Of a stretch of 64,000 nucleotides of DNA, positions 56,701-64,000 are shown piece after piece. Numbering within the stretch: position 1 is the first letter of the stretch; the number at the start of each line of letters is the position of its first letter. The notes under the pieces were generated by a model. The model did no database searches. It had not been told where the DNA came from and was given only the letters and a program-made list of their open reading frames with translations. Position numbers and translations under genes: made by a program. Location of the stretch: positions 33,167 to 97,166 of the forward strand of contig CAJQUN010001164.1 of the NCBI GenBank assembly GCA_907163345.1. Reading direction: 5' to 3'. This DNA comes from Haberlea rhodopensis. Taxonomy: Eukaryota > Streptophyta > Magnoliopsida > Lamiales > Gesneriaceae.

Positions 56701-59700
56701 CAACCATATCAATTATTTCCTATCCTAATGATCTTTTAAAAACAAAAGATCATTATCTATTTACAATCAAATATTCCATAAATATCCTAATCTATTTTAA
56801 GATCAATATTCTATATTTCAACACAAATTTTTGTAGGCAACTAGATGACAAAATTCAAATATGTTGATAAAGAACTTCCTGGAAGACTGGATTTTCTTCC
56901 TTGAAATAAAGGATTTTAATCCTAATCAATGTATGATTCCATTTCTACTTTTTCTAGGACTCTGCACCTAAGAACTAAGGATTTTAGATTGAACTCACAA
57001 TTCAGCCTTATAATTCACTTTTAAGTTTGTAAGTAGCAGAGTCCAAGTACTTTTTGCTAGGTTACTGTTTTGGCTAGAGAAGAAGTTTAATAAGTTGAAT
57101 TTCAATAAGTAAAATGTAAGTAGTTGCAATCATTCTGGCTCTCTTTACAAAATATTTCTACACAAAAAATTCAATTTTGGCTGCAATATTCGAAACTTGC
57201 GTTCTTTTGTGGCAACGATCATGAATTTTGTTCTCGAGAGAGACAAAGTTTGTAAATAATTCTAATCATATTTCAAGTATTAGTAGTAGTTTAATCATAC
57301 TTAAATTATGTGTGGTGGTTTCTCGTACTGACAGAAACTAGGAATGTTGTGAGCCACAATTCGAATAAATGCCTATACACTACCAGGGTCGATTTCGTCC
57401 ATATATGTGATTCATTGGCATTGAGGTAAATAAAATGTTAAAAGTGTAAACCGTATAGAAGGAGCCTGGAACAATATTCTATCCTGTCATCTGGCATACA
57501 CTAGGATGAGTATTCATGATGCTATCATTTGTGAGAGAATAAAATATTCGGAAGCCACAATGTTAGTATGATATATGCTTTGTTCCGATTCTGATTAAGC
57601 TCTATCCTGTTTAAAGTTATCTAAAATGTTTTTGTTCTATTTTGGATTATGTTTCTGCCAATTGTATTAGGTATATTTGAACTATTTCTATTGTTATGAA
57701 TTGAGTTGGCAACTCCCCTTCGCCGTGAAACAGGTTTTGAGTGCTTCAAATAAGAGTCAGAAAGATAATCCTAGAGGGGAGCTCGGGAAGAATAAGTGTA
57801 GGGGAGAGCTTGAGAAGTGAGGAGTCGGGAAGTAGAACTTATGTTTAGTATTTTCCGAAGTTTTAAGGTAATTTATTATGTTAATCCTTGAGCTATGAAG
57901 AATGAGATTTTTGCGAAGGATTGTCATGCAATGTGCCTAAGCTTATTCTCCAACAAAAGAATTCAGTTATTCCACAAAGTTAAAATTTTGCTTCAACTTA
58001 CTTATTCTGTTTTCACCTTTTTGTTCCGCTTGTATATGTATGTTCAGCCTAATGATTAGAACTCGGCTCTTCATCCGGCCAGAACTGTTTCATATAAGCT
58101 TAAAACGACACTTAAGCAATTTTTTAGAAAATAGAATCGAGAAATCCAGGTTTAAAAATATTGTTTTAGCTCGCAATTAATTTCAAGTAATACAAGAGCC
58201 ATGCGATCAGCAATGATCAAGGCAGACAACTTGTCTCTTCCATTTCGTTATTCTAGAGGACATGGTGTCACAAGTTAAAATACTTGCACGATTTGGTTTA
58301 ATAAATGAGCCCAGAGTTTTTATACAAACAATCCACACAAATCAATCCTCATATTCTATACTTGTGTATCACCCAATAATTATAATTAGAAAAAGGAATC
58401 CACATATATGAAGTGAATGAGATGGCTAAACTTCAAAAAAAGTTATCACTTGTAAGATGATAATTCAACTCTTCTTTGGTTAATGATCTAGATTAATATA
58501 GGCCACAAGGTTAAACAGTACATCTTACCTGACATTAAATGCAATCTTACAATCAGTGATTTAGTGCTGGTGAATAATCTGTTTCGTTGGACACCAAACA
58601 ACTAGTTTTCATTAACTGACAAAAGGCATGGTATGAAAGGAGATATTAAGAAAGCAATACCAGCACTAGATTCTTGTCGGTCTTGATTGATTTCAGTCTC
58701 ATGAGCAGGTTCTCTGAATGAGATCCACAGCCATATCAAATAGATTAACCAACCCAGAGCCATTACCCAACCAGGTAAAGTGTCTTGATTAAATGTGATT
58801 CCATAAATCTTGAAGTTAGTTTGGAGCAAACCAGCCAGTGCAGGGCCACATGCCATTCCCAGAGCACTAGCACTAACAAAACCTGCTGAAGCCTGCATGC
58901 GAATTTTAAGCGGTACACAATCGCTTATATAGCGGCGATTAACAGCCCTGGCAGAACCCAAACTGCAAAATCATGAAACGAGGAAACCAGCTTGAGATCA
59001 TATCCAAATCAATCAATCACTTACCATTCACTTCATCAATCAGTTAATGTGTTCAAATGTATGCATGACTGTACGTGAATCCATATTAATATGTAAAATT
59101 CCTGATCAGATGATTGAGCATATTAAGACAGAATGGGCCAGGCCACCATCATTCTTATGGTCTGAATTGCCTAAATTGGAATTTTCAATCTTCTTTGTTT
59201 GCTCTCTTTTTAACATATAATCAATACTAAAAAATACTAGCAACATGCAGCACCTACGTTGCAAAACAAACAATACCACTCATTTTAAGAATGTACTTGT
59301 CACATAGAGCTTCCGAAGCTATCCTTGATATTCTCCTCTGAATATTATTCTTGTTGAGTATACGATGGTAGGTTTTCTACTTTACTTTCAGAAAACAAGG
59401 GAAACAAAAAGAATCAATAGGTTCAACAACAATATTTCGCAAAATAGAACTGATAATCAGAGAACGGAAGACTTCATTTGATGATTCAGTTAACCTCATC
59501 ATCTGAAAACAGATCAGATGAAGTGGCCATAATAATTTACATTAGAAGCAGGTAGATCATAGATAATATCCAGTGAAAATGGTCTGCATCAGGCATCAAA
59601 GCACACGCACAATAAAAAGTAGATTTTCTATATATATCAAGTTATCAACACATGCAAATGAATCAAGCACACACACCAGAGAACAGAAAAATAAATATGA

Positions 59701-62033
59701 GAGAGAGAGAGAGAGATTGTTGCATACCCACAACATAGTCGACCAATCAAAAGTACTGAAATTGAATTGAGATCATAAGCCAATGCATACATCAGATTTC
59801 CCACAAAAAGGATTATGCTGCTAAATATCAAGGGCCTGAAGTATGACTTATTAGACCAAGCACTGAAATACACGGAAGAAAATATCTGTGCTACTGCCAT
59901 TGCTCCAATCACAATACCGCAGACAGTGGCTGCCGCTCCAAGGCTCGTAGAGTAGTCATCTGCTGTTGGAACAATAATATATGTATTAACCATATAAAGA
60001 AATGTGTTCACCAGATTCAGAAGAAGTGAAATGAAATGGTATCTCTGATCATCTATATGCTCTTCAGAAGGAGACAGCAACTCTTCATGCATAATCAGTG
60101 CATGTTGACCCAAAAAGTTGAGGAGATTCGTTGAGTTGGTTAATCTGTCAACAGCTGATTGCATTAAATCAACTACAGGATCCTGCAAATCAATCCTCAA
60201 TGGATAGGCACAAATCAGAGTGCGTTGAAGACAATAACTAGCTGCATATACGAGATGTACTAAATCAATGAAAGTTAACTGAAAGATAAAGGTACCTATA
60301 CCTCAAGAGAAAGTGGAGGCTGATCGTAAATTGATAAATAGCTTCCTTGGCGGTCCTGGAGATCTGCAAGATTGCGAGAAATAGCTCCAACAACAGCTCC
60401 AAATCCCTGATATCAACAGTCAAATCAAAAGTAAAAAAAAAAACAGTCAAATCAGAGGTGAATGCATCGTTAAGTTTCAGAGATGATAACTTATAGTCCA
60501 TTTAAACATATCCACTGCAAAGACAATGTTTGACCAGTGTGGAAAAATGGAAGCAGGGTGACTATTCCCTTCAGCATATTACCACATGCTTGAATATGCC
60601 CTGAAGCTGGGAATAAGGATGATTAGAACGAGTTTTCACATAATAATCAGTGAACTGGTATCCAAATCTCTTATCAAATTTCTTGAGTATCTTCCTCAGA
60701 CCAATTGCATTCATTTCAACAAAGAATAGAAGCTTTAGAAGATCTTGCGCCACTGCCCTATAAGCTTCTCGCAACTCAGATATTTTGGATATGTCGGGCT
60801 CATCCTGAATAGAATCTTGTTGCTCATTAAGCTGGACAATCCTGGTTGCAAGGAGGCCTTGCTTTTCCAACATAAAGAGGACGATAGTTTCAATCTGCAA
60901 TAAAACAAAGAGATTATGAAGCTTCATTATCAGTACTAGAGCACAGAAGAGAACTTATTCGTTGACTGTTGACGGAAAATGATCGCATTTCCACCAAGAA
61001 TGCATATTACTTAAAATGCTTGGCTTTTCTCATTCAGGGCCAATATTACTAGATGGCAGAAGGATAGGATCCCGTTACATTTTGACGACGTAAAAAAGAC
61101 AAGACCACTAGCTTCACTATGTCATTTTATATGTCAATTATTTCATGGATTCCAATTACTATAGAGAACTTTGTCTGAAAGGATTACACCCAGATTATCA
61201 AAGGCGTGTCACCTGGAGTTCATCAATTCAAAAACTTAACATTGCTTTTAGGACAAAACATTGGGAAACGGAAACATGTGAAGAAGTTGAAGTCATCCAT
61301 GACAACATGGTGAATAATATAACACATCAATGAAAACATTGATATCTGGAGTTTGATGAGCAAAATATCGATGGTAACTTATATCTGGAGCTTGATGAGC
61401 ACATTGCCTACAAAAGTATGCCTGATTTGCATGTGATTTTATGTTACCTGTTTATCCAACATTCTTGAGAAATCCTTGAGGACATGACGACGATCCAGTG
61501 CTCCAGCTTCAATTTGATTAGCATACTGCTTCACTCTTTTCTTCATCAACTTGTACTTGATGTAGTATCTGTGAAATACCATACTATTCTTAAACCACAT
61601 TCACAAGGACAAAATCAAAACAATATTGCCAACGTAATGAGCTACCTTGTAATTTCAGATCCTCTCTAACTTCACACGTTTCTACCCTAACACAGGTTTT
61701 TATATTCTAAATAAGTTATCAATTGTCCATTAAAGTAACGTGACTTATGCACTAAGAATCAAAGTAGAAGTATCTGCACATCTCCCCGTCGAGCACATCC
61801 GCACATTTAATAATGCAATAAGCACTTAGTAGGTGTAAACTACCCTGGTTTAATAGCCATAATCCCAAGCACTCCCATATTTTCGATGAATTCAAATCAT
61901 GCAATAACAATATTCGTAGAACCATCACTGGAAAGCTAATATAAATTGAATCCGAATCAAATCAAATATATCATGCATACCTTTGCCATTCTGGAATTTG
62001 TCTTTCCTTCAACTTTTTGCCGAATGCAACCAT
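47709..62033 (-). CDS. SPX-MFS vacuolar phosphate transporter (PHT5/VPT)
   Basis: Ten coding exons on the minus strand: 62033-61981, 61568-61448, 60894-60583, 60406-60302, 60182-59728, 58962-58661, 51149-50971, 49696-49506, 48464-48331, 47947-47709. All are GT-AG and the frame closes at 2091 nt, giving 696 aa, the usual family length. The N-terminal SPX domain (MVAFGKKLKERQIPEWQRYY; KKRVKQYANQI; LRKILKKFDKRFGY) has the Tyr and Lys residues that sense inositol pyrophosphates. An MFS core of about 11-12 membrane spans follows (LLLNLVNTFLYMVNTYIIVP; GIVIGAMAVAQIFSSVYFSA; LIGRLCCGLGSARAVNRRYI). A cytosolic acidic loop (EKGLSQPLLL, then DDDGNEECDMSEESSEE) lies in exon 7. The family stores phosphate in the vacuole. 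The gene is intact although intron 6 is 7.5 kb and holds a whole retrotransposon. Confidence 0.95.
49700..50968. other. Intron 7 of the SPX-MFS gene
   Basis: AT-rich with no recognisable insert, coding frame or repeat end. It is the region between exon 8 (49696) and exon 7 (50971). Confidence 0.5.
51834..56153 (-). pseudogene. Copia Gag-Pol, one in-frame stop
   Basis: From MNPGSDSSHNSFQLTH the frame is open to 51834 apart from a single TGA at 55685-55683, about codon 157, in Gag. The parts on both sides are in the same phase. Gag UBN2-type core (LNGKNYLEWAQSMKLAIDGK), CCHC-like knuckle CDLCKRHWHTLETC, protease (WIVDSGATDHMTG) and GAG-pre-integrase (LWHYRLGHPS) come first. Integrase follows (IHSDVWGPS; FRSDNGREY; QQNGIAERKN), then RT (KEAILEEMRALESNETWQVL; IVYVDDIILTGDD) and RNase H (EAYTDADWAGS; YCDNKAAISIAHNP; DILTKGLF). 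Every catalytic motif is present. The stop prevents full-length translation unless read through. Confidence 0.92.
56452..56570. repeat. Tandem GATGAACAGTACCG repeats in Copia leader
   Basis: About seven copies of a 14-20-bp unit, CGATGAACAGTACCG with or without a TCG or ACG insert. They lie between the primer-binding site and the Gag start, in the part that would be the 5' leader of the element RNA. The CGTCGCG/CGCGACG words make pairs that could fold. Confidence 0.7.
56829..58660. other. Remaining left half of intron 6
   Basis: Lies between the right LTR of the Copia element and exon 6. Plain AT-rich intron sequence; nothing recognised. Confidence 0.5.
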
Positions 62034-62039
62034 TTTTTT

Positions 62040-63320
62040 CTGTTTAAAACAATGCAAAAAATCACCCAATAAAGTTCGAAATGTTTAATAGATAGTCAAA
62101 TTCAAATGTCCAATCTGGAGCTAGAATGAGGAATGTTTTCACCACCAAGAATGTTACATCTGCCGCAGTTGCTACTAAACAAACATCTCTAAATACCATG
62201 TTTACGAAAAAATAAAAATAAACCAATAAATGATTTATAATTTAAGCCTTCTAATCATCCACAGATACAACCACCACACCAATAATTGCACGTTGTTTAG
62301 GTGTTGACTAAATTTGACACCATTCCATCATTGATTAAATCTCGACAAATTAAGTGAGGTTTAATTCCACCCAGGCTAATGTTGCAAATCCTCCATATGT
62401 ATTACAGCAATAACGCGAAAGTACCACCGTACCTCTTTCTCAAAACTGAACCTCAAAGATCATGACGGTAAACCATATTGCTTATGTAAGTCGCTATGAA
62501 TATGCTCAGCTGGTTAACTGCTAACGAAAAGCTTTCTAAGAAAAAGAATATAATACGAACAGGCGTTGCCCTTTCAGATTTGCAAGAGCCTGAAAAACAT
62601 AACCTTTTTTCCAGGATTTAACAATCAAAACGGGACTTCATATATCTATTTTAATCAATTTCCTTAGTTGTTAGGGCCACCCCTTTACACCTCACAAAGA
62701 CCTTTTAAGAGAGCAAAAAAAAAAAACAAAACAAAAAACGAAGAATCAAGAAAAAATTATGATTCAGCCGATTTGTACTGCAAATGTCATGTACCAAATT
62801 CCTTTGAACAAAAACGTGTCAGCAAATCATGCACGCATAAAAAATTTCTCCTCCTCTGCACCACAACAAATAAGACTCCGAAAGTCCTCCCTGCCATCAC
62901 ATCAAACACAAAATATTAGAATTTTCAAATTAAAGTTACGATAAGCTCATACATAATCTGAAAATGAAAAGCACCAAGTATATTAAAATCATCATTATTA
63001 AAACACTACAAAGCATAACAAATTTCAATTTTAATCAATTAATAAAATATACACGCACGAAGGTTTGCATATAATCAAAACCAGAATGGTAGGTCATACC
63101 TGAGAATCTCGAAGCTAAAAGAAAAACTAGATAAGCATCAACAAACGACGAAACGAATATTCTTGGGGAATGATTCCCCGTGAATCCGGAAACGAGTCGA
63201 GTAAATTCAGCAGATTGCCCCAATTCTCATCTATTCCAAATCACGTTCTTGAATCAATCACTGCCACGATTAAAAGCGTTCCATCCTGTGCATACACATA
63301 CGCATATAGATGTTAGAGAG
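62040..63320 (-). promoter_or_regulatory. Leader intron, 5' UTR and upstream part of SPX-MFS
   Basis: An AG acceptor (TTTAAACAG) sits seven bases before the ATG, with a donor-like CAG/GTATGA at about 63101-63100. The minus-strand piece 63320-63101 is less AT-rich and contains a CT-rich stretch (CTCTCTTTCTCTCTAAC), as plant 5' UTRs often do. A 5' UTR intron of about 1.06 kb is therefore likely. GAATATTC (63155-63162) fits the P1BS consensus GNATATNC bound by PHR1-type regulators. Confidence 0.45.
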
Positions 63321-64000
63321 AAAGAGAGATTTGTTCTTGTACGCAGGATCCGAGTTCGTTGCTTTGTATGTAACATGCATGATTGGGGGTATTTTATTAG
63401 AAGATAATTCGTTAAAAAAAGCAAAAAAAAAACACTTTCCTTCTTGAACTGTGTAAATTACAAAAGCATGTCTTTTTTCTGAATACTGACTGTGATCGTA
63501 TTGAACTTTTTTTAAAAAAATTAATAAAAAAGTATTATCTCATCAGTAACACCTGGCAACCTCGTGGTTCGAAAGAATGAATGGGAGAGTTGCTTGGTAT
63601 TAATAGGTTGGAGCGATGAGATTGAAATTTTTCGGGTTTAGACCCGTCTCATTGCCATCCCTAAGATTAATCATCGTTACGAGGATGTTGTATCCGTTCG
63701 TTGGTTTGAAATGGAACCATGTGCAATGTTTCACATCATCAATTGTTACTAGGAAGGTGACGAGGTAATTATATAAATTTATGTTTAAAAAATTTAATAA
63801 TGTTCCGTGACGGCCATTCCGGGCCACAAAACTTTTTTTAATTTGATAATAAAAAATTTGTTTAAATAAAATTTTATAAATATGAACATCGTTTTTACAA
63901 TTTATCTGAAAAGATGATATTATGTTTTATTATATTTTTATTTAAATTATTTGTTTTTTTATAAAAAAAAACTAAGTTGGACATGTCCAACTGAGAAGTG
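63321..64000. other. Upstream intergenic end of the window
   Basis: AT-rich. It would contain the promoter of the SPX-MFS gene. At 63600-63665 the minus strand reads GGGATGGCAATGAGACGGGT, a word typical of a common plant short repeat, but the element could not be delimited. No gene is seen. Confidence 0.4.

Larger units (their letters stand above)
51601..56823 (-). mobile_element. Ty1/Copia retrotransposon in intron 6 (young)
   Basis: 5.2 kb with 226-bp LTRs (51601-51826 and 56598-56823), TGTAGTTTTC to TATTTCAACA. They differ by eye at one base (TAGGATAG against TATGATAG). The target duplication is CAAAT (51596-51600 and 56824-56828). TGGTATCAGAGCC (56597-56585) next to the right LTR is the tRNA-Met primer site. 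TTGAGGGGGAGTG (51839-51827) is the polypurine tract. It runs in the same direction as the host gene. The size, short LTRs and one-knuckle Gag suggest the Ale/Retrofit group, but this is a guess. Confidence 0.95.

Overview
This is nuclear DNA of a flowering plant, most likely a eudicot. The genes are intron-rich with GT-AG splice sites, the spacers are AT-rich, and more than half of the window is nested transposable elements. I see no bacterial operons, rRNA or convincing tRNA genes. The species cannot be named from sequence alone.

Three host genes, all on the minus strand, frame the window. (1) 1785-6182 is a 12-exon cytosolic HMG-CoA synthase of the mevalonate pathway (463 aa reconstructed, catalytic Cys/His/His all present). 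(2) 27109-28899 is an intronless 596-aa PLP-dependent transferase of the molybdenum-cofactor-sulfurase-like family. (3) 47709-62033 is a 10-exon SPX-MFS vacuolar phosphate transporter of the PHT5/VPT family (696 aa reconstructed). The same three families sit together in Arabidopsis in two places (At4g11810-At4g11820 and At4g22980-At4g22990, from memory), so this looks like an old collinear block stretched by transposon insertions.

The space between the genes is mobile DNA. 10112-15125 is a gag-only Ty1/Copia-type element whose LTRs carry two arrays of inverted repeats. 15273-24815 is a chromodomain Ty3/Gypsy element with 2.3-kb LTRs, broken pol and an odd 177-bp repeat after both LTRs. 29993-41428 is a very young Tat-lineage Ty3/Gypsy element (TSD CATAG). 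It has a nearly intact 1701-aa polyprotein, a 1.6-kb tandem array and a spliced antisense gene, and it sits inside an L1 LINE. 42381-45504 is a probable Helitron carrying pieces of an SR-type splicing-factor gene, inserted in one arm of a fold-back element (about 42055-46425). 51601-56823 is a young Ty1/Copia element (TSD CAAAT) inside intron 6 of the phosphate-transporter gene, in the same orientation as the gene and interrupted by one stop codon.

Smaller items are a malectin-domain receptor-kinase pseudogene (25960-26380), RTE-type LINE tails, MITE-like elements, a 190-bp tandem repeat and a minisatellite. The most unusual signal is in the LTRs of the first Copia-type element. A row of short hairpins with covarying stems lies in the part expected to be transcribed, and a separate row of ATCGCC-type palindromes lies just upstream of the TATA box.
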